Shown here piece by piece: positions 1-7,041 of a stretch of 8,436 nucleotides of DNA. Position numbers and translations under genes: made by a program. The stretch spans positions 1-8,436 of the forward strand of contig CAMOXA010000055.1 of assembly GCA_946628745.1 (NCBI GenBank). The letters are read 5' to 3'. The DNA is from an uncultured Verrucomicrobiota bacterium (GTDB lineage: Bacteria > Verrucomicrobiota > Kiritimatiellia > RFP12 > UBA1067). The notes below the pieces were generated by a model. That model worked only from the letters and a program-made list of their open reading frames with translations. It was not told the DNA's origin and made no database searches. Every line of letters begins with the position of its first letter. Within the stretch, counting starts at the first letter, position 1.

Positions 1-1
1 T

Positions 2-796
2 GACGGCCTGGAGGCCGGCGGCGAGCTGCGTGCGGATCTGCGCCTGCTGGTTCGTCGGGAAGGCGTCCACGATTCGGTCGATCGTCTCAGCCGCGCCGGT
101 CGTGTGCAGCGTACCGAAAACGAGGTGGCCCGTTTCAGCCGCCGTAATCGCCGCGCCGATGGTTTCGAGGTCGCGCATTTCGCCGACGAGTATGACGTCG
201 GGGTCCTGGCGCAGCGCGCGCCTTATGGCCTCGGCGAAGCTCGGCACGTCGTCGCCGACCTCGCGCTGGGTGATGAGCGACTTGGCGGACGTGTGGTAGA
301 ATTCAATCGGGTCTTCGATGGTTATGATGTGGACGCCGCGCTCGTGGTTGATGACATCGAGCATCGAGGCGAGCGTCGTCGACTTGCCCGAACCGGTCGG
401 GCCGGTCACGAGAATCAATCCGCGGGGCTTGAAGAGAAGCTCCTTGACGACAGGCGGCAGGCCAAGCTGCTCCATGGTCATGAGTTTGGAGGGTATCTGG
501 CGCAGAACCGCGCCGTAGCGCCTGCGCTCCTTGAATATGGACACGCGAAAGCGCGTGCCGTCGGGGTGCGCGAGCGCGAAGTCCGCGCCGCCGTTCTTCT
601 CGACCTCGGCCATCTGTTCGTCGGTCGCGATTTCTCTGACAAGCTTGTACGAATCCTCTTCGGTCAGCGACTCGTCGGAAAGCGGCAGCAATTCGCCGTG
701 CACGCGCAGCTCCGGCGGCATGTACGCCCTTATGTGAAGGTCCGAGCCTCCCTCGTCGATTGTCGCCTGCAACAGTTCTTCCATTGATATATCCAT
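2..796 (-). CDS. pilT: Type IV pilus retraction ATPase PilT (3' end beyond left edge)
   Basis: PilT is a cytoplasmic hexameric ATPase that depolymerises type IV pili, driving twitching motility and DNA uptake. I translated 265 codons from the ATG at 796 to the left edge with no stop. The N-terminus has the PilT-type SDLHI segment (residues 18-22). Then come Walker A GPTGSGKST (132-140), the Asp box ITIEDPIEF (158-166), the PilT-like stretch RRALRQDPDVILVGEMRD (192-209) with Walker B glutamate E206, and the His box HLVFGTLHT (224-232). PilT proteins usually have about 350-380 residues, so roughly the last quarter is outside the window. The start is fixed by a strong Shine-Dalgarno (804-809); a second in-frame ATG at 784 is less well placed. 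It lies 55 bases after the pilB-like gene with no convincing promoter of its own, so the two probably form one transcript. Identity is secure from the motif set; truncation is only due to the window. Confidence 0.95.
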   Translation of the reverse strand, partial: MDISMEELLQATIDEGGSDLHIRAYMPPELRVHGELLPLSDESLTEEDSYKLVREIATDEQMAEVEKNGGADFALAHPDGTRFRVSIFKERRRYGAVLRQIPSKLMTMEQLGLPPVVKELLFKPRGLILVTGPTGSGKSTTLASMLDVINHERGVHIITIEDPIEFYHTSAKSLITQREVGDDVPSFAEAIRRALRQDPDVILVGEMRDLETIGAAITAAETGHLVFGTLHTTGAAETIDRIVDAFPTNQQAQIRTQLAAGLQAV

Positions 797-803
797 CTTG
801 AAC

Positions 804-809
804 TTCCTT
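804..809 (-). promoter_or_regulatory. Strong Shine-Dalgarno site of pilT
   Basis: The minus strand reads AAGGAA seven bases before the ATG at 796. This decides the pilT start and contrasts with the pilB-like gene just upstream, which has no such site. Confidence 0.8.
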
Positions 810-851
810 TCGAAAACCGGTTTGTATATCGTCGTCCTCGGGGCGCGCGCG

Positions 852-2522
852 TCAGTCGGCGTCGCCCATCGTCACCCTCAGCACCTCCGAGAGGGACGTC
901 ATGCCGCTGGCGACCTTCAGCATGCCGTCTTCGCGCAATGTGCGCATGCCCATTTCCCTCGCCCGCTGTCTCAGAAGCGTGGCGGGGGCGTGGTCGAAAA
1001 TCAGCCGCTGTATCGTGTCGTCGACCTTGAAGATCTCGAAGATGCCCTTTCGGCCCTTGTAGCCGCTCTTGCCGCACTTGTCGCACCCGGCGCCGTGGTA
1101 CATCGTCTCGGGTATCGTCTTGGCGATCGAACCGAGCATCTTGAGATCGCGCTCCGTCGGCGTGTACGGCTCCTTGCACTTCTCGCAGATCGCCCTTACG
1201 AGACGCTGGGCCATCGCCGCCCTGAGCGCAGAAGCGACAAGGAACGGCTTGACGCCGATATCCAAAAGTCGCGTGACGGCAGAAGGCGCGTCGTTGGTGT
1301 GCAGCGTCGAGAACACGAGGTGGCCCGTGAGGGCCGCTTCCATCGCGATGTCCGCGGTTTCGGCGTCGCGGATTTCTCCGATCATCACGATGTTCGGCGC
1401 CTGACGCAGAATCGACCTGAGCGCCGCCGAGAAGTCGAGGCCTACATCTTTGTTGACCTGCACCTGGTTGATGCCGCTCATCTGGTATTCGACAGGGTCT
1501 TCGACCGTGATGAGCTTCTTGTCGGGCGTGTTGATCTGGCCGAGACAGGCGTAGAGCGTCGTGGTCTTGCCCGAACCCGTCGGCCCGGTGACGAGCACGA
1601 CGCCGTCAGGCAGCTTGATGAGGCGCTCGAACGTCGCCTGGTCGTCGGTGAGAAAGCCCAGCTGCGGCAGACCGAGCGAGAGGTTCGACTTGTCGAGAAC
1701 ACGCATGACTATCGACTCGCCGTGGTTCGTCGGCACCGAGCTCACGCGCAGGTCGAGATCCTTGCCGCCGACGGATATCTGGATGCGCCCGTCCTGAGGG
1801 ATGCGCTTCTCGGATATCTTCATCTTCGACATGATCTTGATTCGCGAGATGATGGCCTGCTGCAGTCTCTTCGGCGGCGAGTCCATTTTTCTCAAGGCGC
1901 CGTCGATGCGGTATCTCACGCGGAATTCTTTTTCCATCGGCTCGATGTGGATATCGGACGCCTTCATTTTGATCGCCGTCGTGATGAGCATCGTGGCCAG
2001 CTTGATGACAGGAGCGTCGTCGCCGGTCGCCTCTTCGTCGCCCAGGCCCGCGAACTCGTCGCGCGTCTGCACGTCGGCGTCGGACTCCTGCTGGTAGAGC
2101 TTGGCCATCGCCGCCTGCACCTCCGCGCGCGGCGAAACCACCGCTTCGACATCGCGCCCGTGCAGGACATACCTGAGCGAATCGATCGCGTCGTATCCCA
2201 TCGGGTCCGACAGCGCGACGGTGATGGCGTCTTCGTCGGAGACTACCGGCACCACGCCGTATTTTCTGGCGATGTCGGCGGGAATCTCCTTGACTATGTC
2301 AGCGTTTATCGCATCTGCGTTGACGTGGCAGTACTTGAGGCCGAACTGGTCGGCGACAGTGCCGAGAACCTCGTCCTCGCCTATGGTTCCGCCGGCGACG
2401 AGCACGTCGAGCGTGGTCTCGTTCTCGGCCTTCATGGATTTCGCGGCGGCCTCGATCTGGTCGGGGGTCAGGAACCCCCGTTCCACCAGAAGCTGCAGCA
2501 CATATTCGTCGTTGCTTGTCAT
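852..2522 (-). CDS. pilB: Type IV pilus assembly ATPase, PilB/GspE family
   Basis: This is a 556-residue cytoplasmic secretion ATPase that powers pilin (or pseudopilin) polymerisation. Residues 1-145 form the GspE/MshE N-terminal domain, which docks on the inner-membrane platform complex. The core follows: ASDIHIEP (188-195), Walker A GPTGSGKTT (313-321), Asp box ITVEDPVEY (338-346), Walker B IVMIGEIRD (378-386) and His box HLVFSTLHT (401-409). A tetracysteine zinc site is complete (C446, C449, C480, C483), typical of PilB and GspE but not PilT. Length is normal for the family. The pilT gene directly downstream favours PilB over the type II secretion protein GspE, but sequence alone does not separate them. 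The start at 2522 has no Shine-Dalgarno; a near-consensus promoter lies immediately upstream, so translation may begin on an almost leaderless mRNA. The next in-frame ATG is codon 30, which would cut into the conserved N-terminal domain. Confidence 0.93.
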   Translation of the reverse strand: MTSNDEYVLQLLVERGFLTPDQIEAAAKSMKAENETTLDVLVAGGTIGEDEVLGTVADQFGLKYCHVNADAINADIVKEIPADIARKYGVVPVVSDEDAITVALSDPMGYDAIDSLRYVLHGRDVEAVVSPRAEVQAAMAKLYQQESDADVQTRDEFAGLGDEEATGDDAPVIKLATMLITTAIKMKASDIHIEPMEKEFRVRYRIDGALRKMDSPPKRLQQAIISRIKIMSKMKISEKRIPQDGRIQISVGGKDLDLRVSSVPTNHGESIVMRVLDKSNLSLGLPQLGFLTDDQATFERLIKLPDGVVLVTGPTGSGKTTTLYACLGQINTPDKKLITVEDPVEYQMSGINQVQVNKDVGLDFSAALRSILRQAPNIVMIGEIRDAETADIAMEAALTGHLVFSTLHTNDAPSAVTRLLDIGVKPFLVASALRAAMAQRLVRAICEKCKEPYTPTERDLKMLGSIAKTIPETMYHGAGCDKCGKSGYKGRKGIFEIFKVDDTIQRLIFDHAPATLLRQRAREMGMRTLREDGMLKVASGMTSLSEVLRVTMGDAD

Positions 2523-2533
2523 GTTGTTTTCGT

Positions 2534-2562
2534 ATTATATCTGAATTCGCCGGGTCACGCAA
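2534..2562 (-). promoter_or_regulatory. Sigma70-type promoter of the pilB-like gene
   Basis: On the minus strand a -35 TTGCGT (2562-2557), a 17-base spacer and a perfect -10 TATAAT (2539-2534) can be read. The -10 ends 11 bases before the ATG at 2522. The usual start point would be near 2527, leaving a leader of about 5 bases. The -35 shares one base with the TGA stop of the upstream ABC gene. Confidence 0.75.
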
Positions 2563-3361
2563 GGGGCTTGCCTATTTTCGGCACCGATGCCATGAGATAC
2601 CTCGTGTACTCCTCTTTGGGGTGCTTCAGCACTTCGTCGCACGTGCCCGACTCGACGATACGCCCTTTGTTCATCACGATTATGCGATCCGCGACATGCT
2701 GCACGACGCCGATGTCGTGCGTTATGAAAATCATGCTCAGATTGAGCTTGCGCTTGAGTTCCGACAGAAGGTCGAGAACCTGCGCGCGGATCGTAAGGTC
2801 CAGAGCCGACACCGCCTCGTCGCATATGAGCAGCTCCGGCTTGAGTGCGATGGCCCGCGCGATGCAAAGCCTCTGGCGCTGCCCGCCGGAGAATTCGTGC
2901 GGATATCTCTCCAGTATGTCGGTCGGCATCCCGACCGCCTCGAGAAGCTCCGCCGCCTTCACGCGGCGCTCGTCCTTTTTGCACAGTCCGTGGCAGACCA
3001 TGCCCTCCGTCAATATCTCCATAACCGTGTGCCGGGGGTTCAGCGAGGCGTGCGGATCCTGGAAGACTACCTGCACCTTGCGGCGGTAGGCCATCATGTC
3101 CTTGCCCGAGACGCGCGTGATGTCGACGCCGTCGACCGTGATGGAGCCGCCGCACGGCTTGTTCAGCAACAATATCGCCCTGCTGGTCGTCGACTTGCCG
3201 CACCCGGACTCGCCCACGACGCCGAGCGTCTCGCCCCGCCTCAAATCGAAACTCACGCCGTCCACAGCCTTGATGTGGCCGACGACAAAACCGAAAATCC
3301 CCTTTCGCACCGGGAACCATACTTTGAGATCGCGGACTTCGAGAATATTGTCTTTATTCAT
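2555..3361 (-). CDS. Oligopeptide-type ABC transporter ATP-binding protein (OppF/DppF-like)
   Basis: This is one of the two nucleotide-binding subunits of an Opp/Dpp-class importer, a peripheral membrane ATPase that drives uptake of peptides, nickel or in some bacteria oligosaccharides. All ABC motifs are present in 268 residues: Walker A GESGCGKS (50-57), Q-loop Q101 in VVFQDPHASLNPR, signature FSGGQRQR (157-164), Walker B LLICDE (177-182) and H-loop H215. The stretch DEAVSALD (181-188) matches the F-type subunit, whose usual form is DEPVSALD, with alanine for proline. The family's C-terminal HPY segment is only partly kept (HPKEEYTRYLMASVP) and the protein stops there, about 50-60 residues shorter than typical OppF, with no cysteine cluster. 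No permease or binding protein is beside it; its probable partner is encoded at 7038-7892. The start at 3361 has no Shine-Dalgarno but follows a consensus promoter closely. Confidence 0.92.
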   Translation of the reverse strand: MNKDNILEVRDLKVWFPVRKGIFGFVVGHIKAVDGVSFDLRRGETLGVVGESGCGKSTTSRAILLLNKPCGGSITVDGVDITRVSGKDMMAYRRKVQVVFQDPHASLNPRHTVMEILTEGMVCHGLCKKDERRVKAAELLEAVGMPTDILERYPHEFSGGQRQRLCIARAIALKPELLICDEAVSALDLTIRAQVLDLLSELKRKLNLSMIFITHDIGVVQHVADRIIVMNKGRIVESGTCDEVLKHPKEEYTRYLMASVPKIGKPLA

Positions 3362-3372
3362 TGTTGAATTGA

Positions 3373-3401
3373 ATTATATCATATTTTCCACGCGGTCTCA
3401 A
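3373..3401 (-). promoter_or_regulatory. Sigma70-type promoter of the oppF-like gene
   Basis: The minus strand reads -35 TTGAGA (3401-3396), a 17-base spacer, then a perfect TATAAT (3378-3373). The -10 ends 11 bases before the ATG at 3361, which predicts a start point near 3366 and a leader of about 5 bases. It sits in the 60-base gap after the GH35 gene, an AT-rich island in GC-rich DNA. Confidence 0.8.
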
Positions 3402-3421
3402 CACCGGCCCGCGAAAAACGT

Positions 3422-5746
3422 CTACCTCGAAAGGGCGAACCTCCACGCGCGCACCCTGCCGTTGGGCATGTCCTGGCGCGGCGTGCAGCGAAAGCCCGCG
3501 ACCTCCACTTCGCCGCCCATGTCGACAACGAGGTAGTGCGGACCCTTCGCGCGCCCGCCGTCCCACTTCGAATGCCAGAAGTTGGATATCTGCCCGTCGA
3601 TCGCGTTCTCGGCGGACGCGTCCTCGCGCACCGTCTCCTCGCTCGAAACCGAGACGAACCGCCACTTGTCGTGCGGCACGCTCGCCCCCTTCGCGTCCAG
3701 TATCTCGAATTCGGCGATCGAGGCGAGGTCTTTGACGTTCGGCCAGGCCGAATCCACCACGAACGCGAAACGCCGCGCCTTTTCAGGCTTCGGCAGCATG
3801 ACCTCCTGCGCCGCGACGCTATCCGGGAACTCGCCGCGCATCGTCGGGTTCTCTGGCGGCTCGTAGGGCGCGCTCACGCGCTTTGGCGCCGTGATGAAGT
3901 CGTCCTCGGGATGCATCTCGTCCAGGACCGGCCTGTCGACGAACTTCAAGCTTTTCATCGGCACGTTGCCGCCGAAATCGAAGACGACGAACTCGTTCTC
4001 CCCTTCGTTCAGCCAACAGCCCGGCACGAACATCGTCTGCGTCGGGCCGATTCCCCAGAACCGCCCGAGCGGATGCCCGTTCACCCAGACATGCCCCTTC
4101 TTCCAGCCGCGAGTCAAAAGGAACGTGTCTTTCGCCGCGGGCACCTTGACCTTGAAGCGCTTGAACTGGCCGGGCGTCTCCGGCGAGATTATGCGGCGGT
4201 AGAACTCGCTCGCGCTCTCGAGATCCAATTCGGGACCGAAGCAGTACGCGACCCAACCGGCGACCTCCTTGCCGTCCAGCGTCACAGGCGGCAGAAGCCC
4301 CTTCGCGGAATTGTTCATCGCCGCGCCGAAATTATAGCGGCTCATGTGCGTGACGAGAATCGCGATGCACGCCGTCCCGTCCGGCACTGCGACGCCGCGG
4401 TTCGGGAATCTGCGGTCGAGGAATCCAAGAAATTTTCCCGAAATGTTGTCGATGACAATCGCCTGGTCGCGGATGTTCGGGGCCTTGAGGATGCCGCCCT
4501 TGGCGCCTTTAAGGCGCGTGCCGTACGCGACGGGTCCGTAGCCGCACCCCAGCATTTCCATCGGCAGCGGCTTTTCGTGCATTTCAAGTCCGTCGAAATC
4601 GTGGCGCTTCTTCAAAACGGCCAGCTCGGCCTCTGCGTCGCTTTCGAACGCCATGAGAGGCATGGGCGGCGGCGGTTCGGGCAGCGCCGCGCGCTCTTCT
4701 TCCGTCATATGCTTCTTCAAAAGATCGCGCAGGGCCGTAAACTTCGGCGTGGCGCGGCCCTGCTCCGAAATCGGCGCTTCGTAGTCGTAGCTGGACGTCT
4801 GCGGCTGGAACGGCGAGTTGCAACCCGCCCACCAGCCGAACGTCGTGCCGCCGTGCGCCATGTAAAGCGAGAACGACCCGCCGACGGAAAGCATGTAGTC
4901 GATGTCGTCCAGCATCGCCTTCACGCTCTTCGTGTGGTGCCGCTGGCCCCACGAGTCGAACCACGCCGGATAGTACTCGCCGCACATCAGCGGACCCTTC
5001 GGCTGGACTTCGCGCAGCTTCGCGAAACCGTTCTTCGGGTTCGACCCGAAGTTCACGACCTTGAGAACCTCGGGAATCGCCGCCTTCTTGAGCTGGTAGG
5101 CGGGGTTGCACGTGAAAACCGGCACGTCGAACCCGCCCTCGCGCATCGCGTTGTACAGCTCTCTGAGGTACTCCCCGTCGTCGCCGAAAAAGCCGTATTC
5201 GTTCTCGTCCTGGACCATGAGGATGGGACCGCCGTGCGTAATCTGCAAGTCCTTGAGTTCCGCAGCGACGCGCTTCATGTAGGTCTTGGCCGGTTCAAGG
5301 TAGGCGGGGTCGCGCGTCCTCACCTTCACCTTGTCGGCGCCCTTGTCCAGAAGCCACCACGGCAGACCGCCGAACTCCCACTCCGCGCACGAATACGGGC
5401 CCGGCCTCAGCAGAACCCAAAGCCCCTCCTCCTGCGCCAGGCGGCAGAATTCGGCGACATCCTTCTCGCCAGAGAAATCAAACTTGCCGCGTTCCATTTC
5501 GTGATAGTTCCAGAACATGTACGCGCAGACGGTGTTAAGCCCCATCGCCTTGCACATTTTGAGGCGGTGGCGCCAGTAGGCGCGCGGAATTCTGGCGAAG
5601 TGAATTTCGCCGCATCGGATCTGGAAAGGCCTCCCGTCGAGAAGGAACGCGTCCTTTTCATAAGAGACCTCGAATACATGGTTCTGCGCTTTGGCGGACC
5701 CAGCCGCGAGCGCCAACGCCGCAAGCAGTGATATGGCAACTTTCAT
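3422..5746 (-). CDS. Secreted GH35 beta-galactosidase with C-terminal F5/8C-like region
   Basis: Family 35 glycoside hydrolases are retaining enzymes that remove terminal beta-galactose. From the ATG at 5746 the product has 774 residues. Residues 1-20 are a signal peptide (K2, hydrophobic core, cleavage likely after AKA), with no lipobox cysteine, so it is exported. The catalytic barrel spans about 26-346: acid/base E183 in VQDENEYG, nucleophile E257 in MCGEYYPAWFDSWG, then HGGTTFGW (298-305) and YDYEAPISEQG (320-330). A GH35 jelly-roll follows, with GHVWVNGHPLGR (551-562). The last 130 residues resemble a galactose-binding F5/8C (CBM32-like) domain, with DGQISNFWHS (717-726) and PRQDMPNGR (756-764), but its parts look reordered. 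An in-frame ATG 12 bases upstream (5758) would add four residues. I prefer 5746 because AAAGG lies four bases before it and the predicted transcript starts near 5750. GH35 specificity (lactose, beta-1,3- or beta-1,4-galactosides) cannot be read from motifs. Confidence 0.95.
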   Translation of the reverse strand: MKVAISLLAALALAAGSAKAQNHVFEVSYEKDAFLLDGRPFQIRCGEIHFARIPRAYWRHRLKMCKAMGLNTVCAYMFWNYHEMERGKFDFSGEKDVAEFCRLAQEEGLWVLLRPGPYSCAEWEFGGLPWWLLDKGADKVKVRTRDPAYLEPAKTYMKRVAAELKDLQITHGGPILMVQDENEYGFFGDDGEYLRELYNAMREGGFDVPVFTCNPAYQLKKAAIPEVLKVVNFGSNPKNGFAKLREVQPKGPLMCGEYYPAWFDSWGQRHHTKSVKAMLDDIDYMLSVGGSFSLYMAHGGTTFGWWAGCNSPFQPQTSSYDYEAPISEQGRATPKFTALRDLLKKHMTEEERAALPEPPPPMPLMAFESDAEAELAVLKKRHDFDGLEMHEKPLPMEMLGCGYGPVAYGTRLKGAKGGILKAPNIRDQAIVIDNISGKFLGFLDRRFPNRGVAVPDGTACIAILVTHMSRYNFGAAMNNSAKGLLPPVTLDGKEVAGWVAYCFGPELDLESASEFYRRIISPETPGQFKRFKVKVPAAKDTFLLTRGWKKGHVWVNGHPLGRFWGIGPTQTMFVPGCWLNEGENEFVVFDFGGNVPMKSLKFVDRPVLDEMHPEDDFITAPKRVSAPYEPPENPTMRGEFPDSVAAQEVMLPKPEKARRFAFVVDSAWPNVKDLASIAEFEILDAKGASVPHDKWRFVSVSSEETVREDASAENAIDGQISNFWHSKWDGGRAKGPHYLVVDMGGEVEVAGFRCTPRQDMPNGRVRAWRFALSR

Positions 5747-5756
5747 GATGCCTTTC

Positions 5757-5785
5757 ATTGTACCATATCTTCGCGGCGTTGTCTA
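5757..5785 (-). promoter_or_regulatory. Sigma70-type promoter of the GH35 gene
   Basis: The minus strand reads -35 TAGACA (5785-5780, five of six consensus bases), a 17-base spacer, then -10 TACAAT (5762-5757). The -10 overlaps the upstream candidate ATG at 5758 and ends 10 bases before the ATG at 5746. Transcription would begin near 5750, inside the longer reading frame, which supports 5746 as the start. The rest of the gap up to 5872 holds no other recognisable signal. Confidence 0.6.
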
Positions 5786-5872
5786 CAAGGATGTGCAAAT
5801 GGCCGGCGCAGACATTTCCCTTGCGGACCTGGTCTTCGACTGAAGCATGGGTGTTTCAGCCGCCCGGCCGGC

Positions 5873-6985
5873 TCAGAGTCTGGCGATGACGCCGCGAATC
5901 GACCTTTCGCGCGCTTCGACCGATTCACACAGCCTGAACTGCACCCGCGCGCGGTTCAGATTCTGTTCAGGCTGGGTCGTCTTGAAGTAGACATTGCCCG
6001 CCAGATAGTCCTGGAAGAACCTCAACCCCAGTTCGAACGGCAGAAGCCTTATGGAATCATAGAGGTACTCGCGGTCGGCGTCCGTCATGAACGCGCCCGC
6101 CTCGCGCATGTAGCCCTTGCAGAACGCCGTCGCCAGATCTTCGTCGAACACGACCTTGGCGAGGTTCGTCTCTTCCTCGCCCGCGGGATTGCATATCGAG
6201 CGCAGCGCGTCGCCGAAATCGAGGTGGGTGAGTCCCGGCGAAACCGTGTCTAGATCTATCATCGCCGTGCCCTTGCCCGTCACATCGTCGATCATGATGT
6301 TGTTCACTTTCGGGTCGCCGTGGAACATCCGCTTTTTCAGTTCGCCGCGCTTCTCGGCGTTCTCGAGGCACAGAGCGAATTCGCGGCGCTCTTCAATGAA
6401 CTTCGCCAGGCGCTTCGCTTCCATCGACGCGCCCAGCAGTTCCTTCGCGCCCCCGGTGGCGAGCGTCCTGTCGTAGTTCGCGAGATATCCGCTCGTGACG
6501 TGAAAGCCCGGCAGAGGGTCCTTTATGGAACCGGGCGCCATGTCGCTTATGAGATAGTGGAAGTGCCCCAGCGCCGCGCCGCATTCCATCGCGTGCTCGG
6601 GGCCTTGGGCGACGTCGAAGGCGTGCGCGGACATGATGCGCGTTATCACGCGCCACACCTCGCCGTTGTCGTCCACGACATAGTCCTTCGAGTCCTTGGC
6701 CTTGATGATTCGAGGCATCTGCCAGACGCGGTCGTCGCGCCCCTTGTCGGCGTCGGCCTCGAGCTTTTCGTGGCAGTGCTTGGTGACCTCGTGCATGTTC
6801 GCCATAATCACCTCCGGCTCGGGGAAGACATTGCGGTTCACACGCTGCAGAATCACCTGTGTCTCCGAGAAGGTGTTGCGGTATATCGCGAGAAAAGTGT
6901 CGTTGATGTTGCCGTTGCCGAACGGCTGGAGCGAAACGAGACGCCCCTTAATATTGAACTTGTTGATCAGTATCGAAAGTTCCAT
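5873..6985 (-). CDS. nahK: N-acetylhexosamine 1-kinase-like phosphotransferase (NahK family)
   Basis: This 370-residue cytoplasmic kinase of the aminoglycoside phosphotransferase fold most resembles NahK, which uses ATP to phosphorylate GlcNAc or GalNAc at C1 in the lacto-N-biose/galacto-N-biose pathway. Homologues are often mislabelled mucin-desulfating sulfatase. The family-specific nucleotide-binding part is FGNGNINDTF (22-31) followed by ILQRVNRNVF (45-54). The catalytic Brenner-type motif HGDPKVNN (222-229) supplies the base D224 and N229, the metal-binding segment is DLDTVSPG (244-251), and HLDFGDALR (254-262) follows. Length fits the family. The start at 6985 is chosen for a strong Shine-Dalgarno; an in-frame ATG at 7066 would extend the protein by 27 unconserved residues into the preceding ABC gene. 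It lies 52 bases after the oppD-like gene, has its own promoter, and precedes the GH35 gene, so it plausibly uses sugars the glycosidase sets free. Exact sugar specificity is inferred. Confidence 0.85.
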   Translation of the reverse strand: MELSILINKFNIKGRLVSLQPFGNGNINDTFLAIYRNTFSETQVILQRVNRNVFPEPEVIMANMHEVTKHCHEKLEADADKGRDDRVWQMPRIIKAKDSKDYVVDDNGEVWRVITRIMSAHAFDVAQGPEHAMECGAALGHFHYLISDMAPGSIKDPLPGFHVTSGYLANYDRTLATGGAKELLGASMEAKRLAKFIEERREFALCLENAEKRGELKKRMFHGDPKVNNIMIDDVTGKGTAMIDLDTVSPGLTHLDFGDALRSICNPAGEEETNLAKVVFDEDLATAFCKGYMREAGAFMTDADREYLYDSIRLLPFELGLRFFQDYLAGNVYFKTTQPEQNLNRARVQFRLCESVEARERSIRGVIARL

Positions 6986-6990
6986 CTCTT

Positions 6991-6996
6991 TTCCTT
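6991..6996 (-). promoter_or_regulatory. Strong Shine-Dalgarno site of the nahK-like gene
   Basis: The minus strand reads AAGGAA in a purine-rich run, five bases before the ATG at 6985. It decides this start over the in-frame ATG at 7066. Confidence 0.8.
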
Positions 6997-7012
6997 TTTT
7001 GGGTTGCGGAAA

Positions 7013-7041
7013 ATTATGCCAAAAAAACGGCCGCAGGTCAA
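7013..7041 (-). promoter_or_regulatory. Sigma70-type promoter of the nahK-like gene
   Basis: The minus strand reads -35 TTGACC (7041-7036), a 17-base spacer and -10 CATAAT (7018-7013), each hexamer matching five of six consensus bases. The TGA stop of the upstream ABC gene (7040-7038) lies inside the -35. The predicted start near 7006 gives a 21-base leader carrying the Shine-Dalgarno, a conventional layout unlike the other three promoters here. Confidence 0.65.

Noticed and set aside
104..787. Open plus-strand frame of 227 codons opposite pilT
   Set aside because: It has no family features, and the minus strand translates to a full set of PilT motifs.
823..828. TATACA as a -10 element for pilT
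   Set aside because: The region 17 bases upstream reads CGCGCG, with no -35 resemblance; pilT is better read as co-transcribed with the pilB-like gene.
798..3089. Open plus-strand frame of 763 codons opposite the pilB- and oppF-like genes
   Set aside because: It is arginine/histidine/valine-rich with no recognisable domain and mirrors two genes with complete motif sets. Long antisense frames are expected in GC-rich coding DNA.
3391..3413. Hairpin CGCGG/CCGCG between the GH35 and oppF-like genes, as a terminator
   Set aside because: Five-pair stem with a 13-base loop; the T run precedes the hairpin on the minus strand, and the -35 lies in the loop. Probably chance in GC-rich sequence.
3536..5731. 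Open plus-strand frame of 731 codons opposite the GH35 gene
   Set aside because: The composition is that of an antisense shadow (Arg, Leu, His, Val), no motif is seen, and the opposite strand encodes a clear GH35.
5858..5873. Hairpin AGCCG/CGGCT with a 6-base loop at the stop of the nahK-like gene, as a terminator
   Set aside because: The stem is only five pairs and no run of T follows on the minus strand, so an intrinsic terminator is not supported.
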